Shown here: positions 27,001 through 39,000 of the stretch, in pieces
How the letters are laid out: the number at the start of each line of letters is the position of its first letter
Numbering within the stretch: the stretch's first letter is position 1
NCBI GenBank assembly: GCA_023055355.1
Contig: JALJCS010000010.1
Span: 23,885,001 to 23,949,000, forward strand
DNA: 64,000 nucleotides
Origin: Agelaius tricolor
Lineage: Eukaryota > Chordata > Aves > Passeriformes > Icteridae
Direction: 5' to 3'
Made by a program: the position numbers and the translations under genes
The notes under the pieces: generated by a model
The model's database searches: none
Told to the model about the DNA's origin: nothing
What the model saw: the letters and a program-made list of their open reading frames with translations, nothing else

Positions 27001-30000
27001 CTTGATTTATCTAGTATCTGAAATCTGTGCTTGTCTATGGTGGGATCCTGTTGATCGCTCGATTCCTTCCATGGTGGTGGGTGAAAGGTGGTGGCATCTT
27101 TCTTCTTCAGCATTCTCAATATGGTTATATTTTTATTCTTTTGGCCTAACTGCAAGATGAGTGCTAGCCACCTGTATTTCCTTTGGTGGAAATGTTTGAC
27201 TTGGCTCCAGACCAGCTCTTCTTGGGTACCTGATTTGTGCTAATGTTCCTGCTCATGTTTGCAAGGCTGCTGTTGCTTACTGAAATCCTGCTGCTTTGGT
27301 TCTGAAGCAGAAAAGGCTCTATAGCCACTCAGTTTTGGGTTTGTTATGTGTGTTTTTAGGATTGAGAGCTTGAGCCCGTCTGTCTTAACATTGTCCAGGA
27401 ATCTCAGCTTACATGCCAGCTGCTGCAGGATGTAGTGTCTGTATAGAAGAGTGGGAATGAATGCAAAATATACCTGCATGTAACCCAAAACAGTGTGTCC
27501 TAAAGAAAAGAAGCTTCTTGGCAACTGATACATTTTAATTGAGAGTGCAATGCTTCTACTGTGTCTGTGTTACATTTCTTTGAGACATTGTTAGTGAAAT
27601 GTTAGTGAAAGTAGTTGTCTTCTGGTTTTACTGTGTTCACTGGAAACAGTACTGCCTGCATTAAAAGGCAAATCCAGCTGTAGGAAAAAGGCAACAGTTT
27701 GGAGCTGAGTCAGGAATTGAGCTACATTCTGATTTCCTAGATGGGAAGTGGGGTTAGGTTAATGGAATTGCCAGAACATACATCTTTATTGCTGGGGGCT
27801 GTGACTTGGCTATTGTGCCTGCAAGGGTGTCTCCACACTGCTAACAAGATCTCCTTTCAACTGCTACTGTCTTTAATTGGCCTGTTTCTGCATGAATTAT
27901 CTTTGCTTTCTGTCAGAAAAATAGTCTTCTTTTAGAGAGAGCTTGCCAAAGATTGTTGAGAACACCAAAATTTTCTGGCCTGTGGATTTTGTAGATAGTT
28001 AGATTGAAGGGGTTTAGAAGTAAGGTCCTGACCTCCTGGGTTTCTGTACTCTGCTTGGCAGATGCCTCTACTGGCTACCTTGCAGCTTAGATCCCTTCCT
28101 AATGTCAATGTTTCCTTTAATTTAAAATGTTAATGCTGCAGCTGCCAACAGCAATTTTGCCAGATTGTAGAAAGTACTTTGCCAGATAGGAAGGATTTTT
28201 TTGCTAAGTTAGGACAGCAGACAGAGCTTTAATATTTACTTCCTTACTATGGGATAAATAGGGAAGTTTTTTTTTTTTTTTGCTAGTGGATGTAGCTTTC
28301 CCTTAACCACATCCATGAGAGAAATGGTAAAATAAAGGAATGAACTGTTGAGGATTGGAGCCCTCAGTATTCACGGGTCACTTCCTCAGTGTATTTCACA
28401 AAAACCAAAATTCTGAATTTACACATGGGTGATCTTTGGATAAATCCTGTTTCTTTTCTAAAGGAGGACTATCCCCAAATGTTAATCATTTACCACTGTT
28501 GTGAATCCTGCATGCTTTTCTGCTTGCCTGCCTTAACACGTGTGATCTTCCAACTCAGCTGTCTGCTTGGCTGTTCTGGAACATGAGAAGGTGGAATTTG
28601 AGCTGAAGGCTGTCTGACCCCTCGATGTGAACAGCAACAATCCTTCCACTTTGTTTAGATTTGGCTCATTAAATCGAATCTTTTACATTAAACTGAAGGA
28701 ATACCTTTGTTTTAGGAATTTCCTTACTTGAGTAGTTTATGAAGTGCTTTTTTCCAAGCACTTTTTTGATATATGACTGTACCTTTTATCAGCCTCTCTT
28801 AAAACATACTGGTGAAGGACTCTAGTGCTACACAGACAACAGTTTACAGATCATTGTCCATTTTTCAAGTATTTTAAAATTCAGCTGTTTTCCATTAATT
28901 GCTTACCCCTTCTGCTTTGGAGATGTTTGTGCCTAAAGCCTTCCAGTTTCCTAGCTAGGGGCTCCTGCATAATAATATTTTTCAAAAGACTGAATAAAGT
29001 GATGTTCTCTCTTGCACCTCTTTCTAGCTTTTGGAGGAATTCATACCAACTGTGGCAAAGAGTGGCCATAACTGTGCACAGCATTTCTGTGGGTTTGATT
29101 TTAGGAACTCTAAATTTAAAACTTACAAGCCATTGTGCTTTCATATGCAAAATTGGAAAGTGAGGTCTTAGTTTGTGTTGTGACCTTTTGTAAAATGGTT
29201 CTTTTCCAGCTAAATTTTAATGTTAATGCAAGTTATAGCTGCAGACAGCTTCTTAAATAGTATTAATCCCTTAGTCACCTAAATTGTGGATGATTTGTTT
29301 GCTCTACTGTTTGCTTCTGCACAGTAATGTTCATTTCTTCTGAGCTTCTATTTTCTTCTACTTTTTTTTTTCAATTTGCTTTAGAATTTGCACTTCCCAG
29401 TCACTTTTAAAACTGGTATTGCTTTAGGTGTTTGCTTCAGGTGTACTTTAGAGCTACCACTTAAACTTGTTTTCTGCAAACAAAATGTGCTGTATACTTG
29501 AGGTCTGTTTCTCATTCCCATTATTTTCTCCCATCTGTAAAATGCACATAATTCTTGCTTACTTCTATGAAGTGTTTTGAAATATGACGTGCTTTACATT
29601 TGGGAAGTGTAAGCAACATATACGTGAGAGTCAATTCAGACCTGTACAGAAACGTGCACGATGCTGTGCAGAAAAGGGTTTATTTGGCAGCGTCATCATG
29701 TGCACCTGCACTTGCATGCCTCTTCCCTCCAGTATTCACCTTCCAGGACTTGTCCTTTCGCATCAATCTCCTGGCCCTCACCTTTGCTTTACTTTCCCAC
29801 CCTTTCCCCCTCGTTTCCCGCTGACTAATTTTCCCCCTCCCGCTCCCCACCGCTCCAGGCCCCCCGACGCCGCCGGCCGCTGTCAGCGTGGTGGAGCCGC
29901 GTGGGAGGCGTGGGCCCCGCCGAGGAGCCGCGCCACGGACGGACCGAGCCCCGCGTTGGTGCCCGAGCGCAGCGCCAGGAGCGCGGGGCTGCACGGCGCT

Positions 30001-33000
30001 GCCTGCGCGCTGCAGGCCACCATGACCACGCTGTGACTCGTGGGCCGGCCGCAGCTCGGGACTGCTCCCCGGCACAGGCTGGGAAATCGCCTCCCGAGCT
30101 CCCTCTGGGACAAGGACTACGCGCCCGGAGCTGGCTATAGAGGGGCAGAAGCTTTTATTACAAAGGCTCTGCAGATTGTGCTGCTGGTAGTGAGTCTTTA
30201 AAGAAAAACGACATATAGACCAGAAGCCACACATTACTCTTATTTTAAAAACAGTATATATATCTATCTATGTGTGCATATAGATAGATATGTTTTTAAG
30301 ATTGTGTTAAAGTTTTTCTTAATGACTGAAAGATCCAGTTTTTTTAGCTGGGTTTGAGAGCCGTGCAGGAAGTCACATTTATTTTAAAACTGCGTATATG
30401 ACCAGTGGGTTATAATATGGGTTCAAAAATCTGAGAAATAGAGGATGTAACTGGCCCTTTTGAACCATGTTCATGTAAAAATATCTAAGATATGTGGTTG
30501 ATCTGAAAACCAACCTTTTTTTTCTCAATAAGACCTCTTCTGAGAAATATTGTTTGGAAATGGAATAGAATTATTTTAAATTTTTTAAGAATAAATTTAA
30601 CAGAACTGTCAAAAAGGCAAAGAGTAATTTTTTAAATTTTTTTTTGCTTTGCAGCTTTTTCTTTCTTTTTTGCTTTTCTGGTCCAGTTGAAAAGAAACAG
30701 ATTTCCTGACAAACACCAGTCCTACCATATGATTCACAAGGTTAATTGTTAAGTCAGAGGTTAAGACTCCAGCTTCATGGGTCAATGGTATTCTTGGGGG
30801 CCTTTAACAACATGAAGAACAAACCTTTACCCTTGAACAAACTTTTTTCTTGTGTTTTGTGAAGTTTGTTGCTTTTAAATTGCAATATTCTTTTCCTATT
30901 AAAAAAAAAAGAAGGGAAAATGGTGACAGAGGGCTTTTGAAGTTAATACAGGATTATAGTTAATTATAGTTAATTATGTAGCTTTTAGGATAAAGGTGTT
31001 GTTTGAATTATTTTCAAATTATTTCACTATGTTTCAAATTGCCACAGAGCCCAGAAATAAAAAAACATTATTTTCGGATATCCAGACCTGAAGAACCAAG
31101 AAATACGTTTCAGCAAAGAACTTAATATTGCATGAGATATTTTGGCCTCCTCACCCCCACATCTGATGGGGGGAAAGAGTTTGCTAATGAAGTATGTCTC
31201 TCTATTTTACAACACTGCTAAAAAAAAAGTATGAACAAGCTGTAAACTAAAGATCTGTGACACCTACCAAGCTAATTGGAACAATCTCTTGTGCTCTTTT
31301 TAGTTTTAGGTTTGGAATGGTGGATGTTGTAAACTTCTGGAGTGAAGCAAACCCATTTGTTCCTTTCTTATTTATAAAGTTGCATGAGAATATGCAAATG
31401 AAAATAAGTTGTTTACAGTATTGTATAATGTCTGAGTAGTTGAGCGAGAAAAAGACAAGGTATCTCACACCATTTTAACTGAGAGCTTTCTCAGTCATGT
31501 TATACACTGAATGCAGTGTGGTACCTATTTATACCAATATATGGGCCAGGCAAAAAGAAGGGGTAATGCATTAGCTACTGCCTTAACTGTGTGAGCTCCC
31601 TGAGCATGTAGTGACTTATTAATGTGTTGACAGACCTTTACATGCATTGCAACCCTTCATTATTCCTTATATTCATCGTTATTTATGTGGCTTGAACTCC
31701 TGGTATCTTTTATCAGCATTTCCCAGAGAATATTTCTTAAAATATGATGGTAGAAGTTGGTTGAAGACATAAAACCTAGCAGTTATTACTATGCAAAATA
31801 TCCCTTTGTGTGTGGGTAAATGCAGGTTTGTGGAAGGCTAATACCTGTTCAGTTCCTGAGTACTGGGAGCTGACTGGTAGAAGCCCTACTTTTCCTGGGA
31901 AGCCTTGGACAATTTCCCTTATGGCTGGTGTGCCAGTTTGTCAGTATTTTGTAAGAGGTGTCAGAAATTCTGTGCAGTGATTCAAGTTTTTTGTGCTTTT
32001 TGCATTCATGGTTGGGCCATTTATGAAGCCTGCCTGGTAATCTTCTTGCTGGTGCTCTGAAGAGGGTGAAGGGTCTGGGAGGCTTCAAAGGTTTTGCTGC
32101 TCTTTGGAGAACTCATGCCTGCAAATTCCAGTAGCTGAGGGTCTCTCAAGTACGACTTGCCTCTTACTGACTGCCTGTCTCAGGTGGCTCAGGAGGTGTT
32201 TCAGTCGGTCTGAAGGCAAGAGGGGTCAATTCCTACTTGAATCTTGACTTAGGAGGCTTCCTTTAGTTTATCTAAAATTCATTTCATTTCCCTGATGCCC
32301 TGTCCTGATGTGGGGTGAAAGTTCCTTCAAACTGTCATGGTGTCAGCAACTGCATGGTATAGGTAAAATCTGAACTTCTTAAAATGGTGGTCGTATTAAA
32401 GATTGGAGACTATTTACAGAAAATTGTCAGAAAATAGGAAGAAAATTGTTGTCTCCATGTGAAGATTATAAAACATTTCGACTCATGTATCAGCAAAGTA
32501 AGGTATAGGATTCAGTCCCACTTTCTTTGTTGCCTTAATTGGAAGAGCATCTCTTCCTGTCTATTAGTATCTGTCATTCCCTCTCTGCAAGACTGTGTGC
32601 TGTTTGCCTTTTCCCATTAGTGGTGCAGAGACAGGCTGCACAGGAAGTTGAAAAATTTTCCCTATTATTTGCTTTGCTAGTAGCTTCTTATTGCACTGCT
32701 TTAAGAGAATCAAGCCAGTGGCCTCAATATGCCTCACAGCAATAAATTGACTTAAAATGATTTGTACATTATTAGCACTAGAACAGTGATATCCTGTAAT
32801 CTGATTCAGAGGTATATATTTAACATTGAAAGAATTCTTTGTGTGCTTGAGCTGAAGGGAAGGAGTTTTTCCCTGCAGCCTCTGTAGTGACAACAGGACA
32901 TTGCTTCCAGGTTCCAGGGCCTGGAGCGGGGCATGAGGCACTAACCTGGTAGTGGTAAGGGAGAAGCTGGTCTAAACTGTCAAGTAGAAAATGTCTCTTG

Positions 33001-36000
33001 TCTGTGCTTAAGGGTAGGTTCTATTCTGTTGTGGTAGGTATGGGCTTGATATCATTGTTCTCATATTTGGGACAGGACTTGCAAAAGGGATTGATAGATT
33101 TTTCTTAAATCAATATTGCAGCCAAACTGTGATTGCTGATAGAGAGTGGTTGTTGATTGAGCTGGGCAGCAATAAAGCTGCAGTTGTGTGCACAGGCTGT
33201 CTGATGAACCATTGCATTGTGCAGCAGTGGTTTCTGTGTTTGCTCTTAGGATAGCTTTAGCTGTTACCAAGCTTTAGAGAGATGTATGAGATTCCTGACT
33301 GCTTGCTCAACATAAACATCGTAATATAATTTTTGTTTTTGTAGCTCTTTTTCCTTGTTCATTGAAAATAGAGCTCCTAGGACAAAATTAAAAGGAGACA
33401 TTTCCATCAGAAACCAAGAGAGGTGAAACAAGTGATCCTGACAGGGTACAGAGTACACGCTGTGGTTCACTTAAAACACTGTGACTGCTAAGGTTTCATT
33501 CATTGCTCTGCCTAAGTTAACAAAACTGGTTCTAGGTATGCCTGACCATAAGTGTCAGAGCAGTCCTGTGCAGTGCACCCTTCTGCCCTCTGTTCTGCTT
33601 ACCAGTGTTGGGTGAAGTGCTGCACAAACAGCTTTTTGTGATACCAACTTCCCTTGCCCTAACTTTTCTTTTTTTCTTGTAAAATCCTAAAGGGTACATT
33701 AAGTTTTTTAGAAAAACTGCAAGTGTTTGTTCCAAAGAGTGTATTTCATGGATAAAAACTTCCCTTCTTCTCTCTTCACTTTTTCTACTGCTGTGTAATG
33801 ACACAGCAGGCAACATGGATCTGTTCTGTTAAGAACTCTCTTATACAAATATGAAATGTTCCCTTTTTCATGTTTCTTAAGCTCGCTGAAAACCAATGTC
33901 TGTTAGGTACCTGAAACAGTTTTTCTAGATTGTGGCTGATCAGCAGAAGACAGGTTTAAAAAAGACATTGCATGTGTTAAAGCTATTTCTTGTTACAGGA
34001 AGAGTGGTAACATGATTGTGTGTCTCTCTGCCCATCTTTCTGCCCTTGCAGCATACCTCTTGTTGATTTGCTAGACAGCACAGACTTGCCAGAAACTTGT
34101 GTGGATGATGCCCTGGGCCGTCCAGTTGTTGGCTTGGCAGCAGGAGATTCAGAAGAGGTTGTTACTCCTGGCACAAAGGAAACTGCTGCAGACAAAGCAG
34201 ACTCTGATCGTAAGCAAACTGACAGATTTTTCCATATTGTGATGTGTGAGATCAAGATTAAATAATAGATTGATGTGAGATTGTTTCCTTATGAAAAATG
34301 CAGGATTGTTTTAGGATGCTCCCTTAGATTACATGCATAAGGACAGTTTTACCTATTACTGGAACAACAAGGACAGCGATACAAGTAAAATGTCAGTTCT
34401 ACATTGGATGTGACTTTGTCCACAAATACAGTAAAGTGCAACCATCTAAGCAATTAACTCTGTGTTTTGTTGCTCACTGTGTGGATGGCTGGGTCAATGA
34501 GCCCCCAGGAGTGCAGTGTTGTCGTTTGGTGCACACAGTCTGCAGGCTTGAAATTTGCACCGAAGCTTGAGCAAGTAGATTGTTCCCCCATCCCTGTGCT
34601 TTTTTGCACAACTCCAAAATGATGTAATTAGTATTCAGGAATAATGCAAGTTAAAAGTCAAATAACTCCATGGAACATTAGGAAGATTATACCTTTTTTG
34701 TCTTTTTCAGCATTTGAAGATACATTCCTGAAACTGAAACAGCTGGAGACAGAGCGCAGCAGCCCAGTGCCGACTGAGCGTCCCAATGTAAACATAAACA
34801 TCCAGGTAACTGGCCTTCATTCCCCTGCTACGGTCCTGGATCTTGTTCAGATCCTTCTGAAAAGCCTTCCACTTGCCTTGCTCTGTTTGCAATGAGTGAG
34901 TCATACTGGGGGATAGCAATGGAAATACAAATGCTTTATGATCTATAAACCTGTGTGTGACAAGGCAGTGAGATAAAGATGGGGGCAGAGGTGCATGTGT
35001 GCAGACTTGTACCCTGGTGAGATTTTCTAAAATCAGTGGGAGTAAAAGGCATAAATGCTTGAAATGTTTGTCAGTTGTCTTTATCTGTAGGTTACTACCT
35101 GCATGGTGTTGGGTAGTTCACCCTCTGTCTGGAAGGGCTGAGCTGCTTTCCTGGCATTTTTCAATTCCAAGAAGGTTGTTCTGATGCTTTGTTTTGAGTC
35201 AAGTTTGCTGATGATCCATCCCTCCTGTTAAGTGGCCAGTTTGTACCTGCTCTCTGATGTAGGTGTTGGTGCTCGCTGTTTACACAAAGAGGAGTTGATA
35301 TGGTTTGATTTACTGCTCTCAAATCACTCTGAGCAAGCCAGGCTGCACTTCACGGGCAGCTGAGCCAAGTACAAGCCTGAGTGCCCCGAACAGGGTGGGG
35401 GCTCTCTTCTCCCTCCTTCCTCTTCAGCTTCCCTCTCCTCTCTCACCACCAGGAATCATTGCAGGTTTCACTGAACAAATATATCTACAAACTGGCAAAA
35501 CATTTTTTCCTGCCTTTGTTTTGAACTTTTTGTCGAGGTGCTGGGTTTCTTTAGGTTTTTAGTTTGCTCTTTAAGTTGGTAAATAATGAGTTAAATAGGT
35601 TCAGGGAAGGGGTCAAAGAAATGCCAGGGCCATAGTGAAAATAAGTGCTGTTGCTAGAAGGGATGGAGAAGCCAGGATCCTCCCTTAACAACAGCAGTGA
35701 ACTTTGATAGATTCACTAGTTATCAGACAACTACCTCCAGACAGGATATTCTTCTGTGTTTTTTTAATGAGCTTTAAAAATGAAATGTATTTTTCATTAC
35801 TCTGCTTTCTCTGATGCAAAAGCTTTGGGAGATATTTGTGTTTTGAGCAAGCAGCGAGAGTGAAACACCTGGCAGTGTTATCTCTGTTTGGGCTACCCTC
35901 CCTTGCAGGGAGGCCCGAGGATTTATCTAGCTCTGAGTGAAGCAGCTATGATTTTTCTTGCTCCCTCAATAGTAACAGGAACCAGGTGCCAGGAGAGGTG

Positions 36001-39000
36001 TTCAGCAGTGTGTGTTTGAGCTAAGCCCATTCCTAAGCGTTTGTTTTCCACCTCCAAGTGAGAGGAGGCTGCTGCTGTGGGTGGTGCTGCAGGCTGCTTG
36101 GCTCATGTCCCCTTTAAGGGCTGCTGTCAGGGCTGCCTGGTGCACCTCTCTGCTTGGTGAGTGCATTAAAAAGATTACCAGGTCTCTAAGAAGATTAGTC
36201 AGTAGACTGTCGGTCCTGTTATGCTGAAACACTGCTTCCACATAAACTAAGGCAAATGAACACAGTTTATTTAAGAATATTTTAGCCTGTTGAGCTCCAC
36301 TTTAGTTCAGACAGAGAGGGTGGAAAACATTTAATTGGTTCATTAAAGAGAATGGCCCGGACCTGTTTCAGAGGTTTTTAAATTGTGGCTGATTTATAAT
36401 AAGCAAGCTAAGATTCCTGTAATGAGCTAATCTAACAAACAGCTGCCAATACAGAACAGTCACAGTCATCCAGCTGCTGTCACATAAGGTGCTGAGGAAC
36501 TTCAGAGGTTATAGATACTGGGAGGACAGTAATCTGATTAGAGAGCAAGAACATTTGCATAACAGAGAATTATGGATCTACAGTATGCCAATAGGTGGTA
36601 AAACACAGTTCAGCCTTCAAGAAGGAAGTGCAAATTTTATTAGGAAAATGTAAGAGTAGATCATTGGAGGATTTTTTAGGGTAGAAGAGACAGAATAAAA
36701 CTTTTCCGCCTATGATGTAGCTTACCAAGAAGTTACTTGAGAGTGTTTGTTTAAAAAAGATAGACAAAGATTAGAGACTCTCTGCATACTTGAAATTCCC
36801 AATGCTTCAGATTGCAAAGACATGTAGGTTACAGTAGCACCAAATGAGCACACCCTTCAGAGGGGAAGGTTAATGGTTTGAAAACCAGTCCTGAAAAGAG
36901 TGACCTAAAAGTCACCATTAAAAATTCTGTTTCCTGCCTTTGAAGGCTGCTTTAGAAAACATAGAAGCTTTCATTTATGGTGTTTGTTATAAAATGTACC
37001 TGTGGGCTCTTCTCCTGTACTTACTTTTTTTCTTAATCTGTTAGTAAAAGTGTTTGTGCTATCCTCTTATGGCAGAATTGCATAAGACTGCAATATATCT
37101 GCTAAAACCTTGCAATAAGTTTAGATCCTGGAGCTTGCTATTATTTCAGAGGGAATGCAGTATTGCAGCATTCTCTCTGAAGGTGTGTGATTACAAATTT
37201 CAGCACATGCAGAAACTGTTACAGTACATAAGAGGTTTGGAAAATGCATTGGGAGAAAGTGTTATCTTTCTACTCCTGAAGGCAGAGCTGCATCCTGAAC
37301 TTCATGACACTGTTATATGCCAACTCACTTCAGCTTTGTTAATTAAAAATCTTTAACTGTTTTCCATCAGGAGATAGAGATGGCCTGACAGTCATCTTTA
37401 TGTAATTCTATGCTTGCAATCAATCAATCCTGATTGATTGCTTTGATAGGGAAATATTTATCTAGCTACCCTGTTCTTCTAGAGAAAAAGAGGAAGCCAG
37501 GGAATGAATGGCTTCATTTTTCTCTGCTGCTCACTGCCAAAATCTGCTGGGATGGAAGAATGACACTTTGTCCTGTTCCCAGCTTTCAGTAGTGCAGTGA
37601 CCAGATCTGGCAAAGAGAGCAAATAGCTTTAAATACACCAGTGCTCTGCTTTCATCAGCTTCTGAAGGGAAATGAACAATAGAGGTTCACCCTGTTTGCC
37701 CGTCTTCAAAGTCTGCTCCTGAGTCAGAAATACAAGGACATGAGGGTTTACTTTCTCTGAATTTGTTGTGATCTGTAAATGCATGGAAGTTGGTTCAAAA
37801 TGTACATGTATTAGGCTCCATCTTCCTGCACAAAGTGATTTTTAGTGGCACTGGGAACAGAACTCAAAAGCACAAAGGGTTGGGATCACATGCCTTGTTA
37901 CTGCCTTTAATCTTTCCTTGCCTTTTTGCATCACTGCCTAGCTCCATGTTTTAATTGAAGAACACAGTACAAGTGTAGTTTGTCTGGTCCGTGGAAACAG
38001 CAGACGTTCCTAATGAGCTGGAATAATGACAAACCCCGCAGCTTCACCATTTTGTGTGAACACCTGAAATGTCTTGTAAATTAGACATCTGGAGGCATTA
38101 GCAGGTGCTGGATGCTTTTCCCTCTAGCTACACGCTTTTTTCATTTAAAAAAACTGTAAGACACCTATGCTTTTTTCAAGTGCAAAATAGGGTCGAAAAA
38201 AATGGATCATTAATATTGAGGGAAATGCTTCCTTGGTGGTATGAAATTTATGCTCTATTAAATTAAAATATTCTGTAATTGTGCTAAGCTTTTTCAAAAG
38301 TAGGGAGTCTAATTGTTAATAGACTAGAGTGACCTAATTAAATTGATTTTTCAGGTGGAGGAAGCTGAGAGGAAGTTAAACAATAAAATGGTACTTCAAG
38401 CACCAGTGTACTGATGTGCTCAGTTAAAATGATCTGATTTATTGTATTAGTGGAATAATGCATTCAAAATCCTGTACAGGTAGTGTCACACATGGCATCT
38501 GCTTCAGTGAGGTCCAGTAAAGACTTAAAGATTATCTCAGTGGGTGCTGCAGCTGGATAAATAATAATAATTTAGTTGTAATTATTCCTTTTGGTAATTC
38601 CAGCAACTTCTCTGAAATAAAAGTACTTAAAAGTACTGTTGGTCCTCATAGCTTTTTATGCTGACAGTGACGCTTGAATATTTTGTGAAGTTCATTGCTG
38701 ACTGGGTCAAAATTTGAAAATGGATTCTCCTTTAGATAGTCTCCTAAGATCTTGTTTGGATATCCCAAAAGGCGATTTAGAGGGAGACAAAAAAAAAAAA
38801 AAAAGGAAATATTTTTCCCCTCTCTAAAGACAAAATAACTACAAGTTCTCAGCAGTGTCTCCAGGGAATGTAGAAATCTGACAGTGGATGGAGAGCTGCG
38901 GGGGGACAGGTGTTCACCTCTTTTTAACTCCTCTGTTCTGCTCTTCTCTTTGCAATGTGCTCCGTTCCTCCTGGGCACGCTGCAGTTGGTGCAGGTGGCA

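Larger units (their letters stand above)
30037..34051. other. Short-isoform 3' UTR and intron of the long isoform
   Basis: Directly after the short-form stop the sequence is still GC-rich to about 30135, then AT-rich. A TATC/GATA hairpin lies at about 30243-30300. Possible poly(A) signals AATAAA are at 30590-30595 and 31056-31061. An octamer-like ATGCAAAT is at about 31394. The rest to 34051 shows nothing recognised. Confidence 0.6.

Noticed and set aside
27240..27533. 97-codon minus-strand frame considered as a processed pseudogene
   Set aside because: No recognisable parent protein, poly(A) tail or target-site duplication could be seen.
30022..30036. Start codon in perfect context (GCCACCATG) followed by ACCACGCTGTGA
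   Set aside because: It gives only MTTL and a stop. The ATG is the internal methionine of the alternative EPB41L5 exon read in the same frame.
29680..30234. 184-codon open frame on the minus strand over the CpG-rich exon
   Set aside because: Compositional shadow of GC-rich sequence; Arg/Gly/Ala-rich translation, no family resemblance, and the plus-strand exon explains the region.
37054..37356. 100-codon plus-strand open frame in an EPB41L5 intron
   Set aside because: No known domain, AT-rich codons and no conserved partners; adding it would disrupt the well-supported splice from 34805 to 39772.
38789..38804. Poly(A) tail of a retrocopy
   Set aside because: No coding or repeat body precedes it on either strand, so it is treated as a simple A run.
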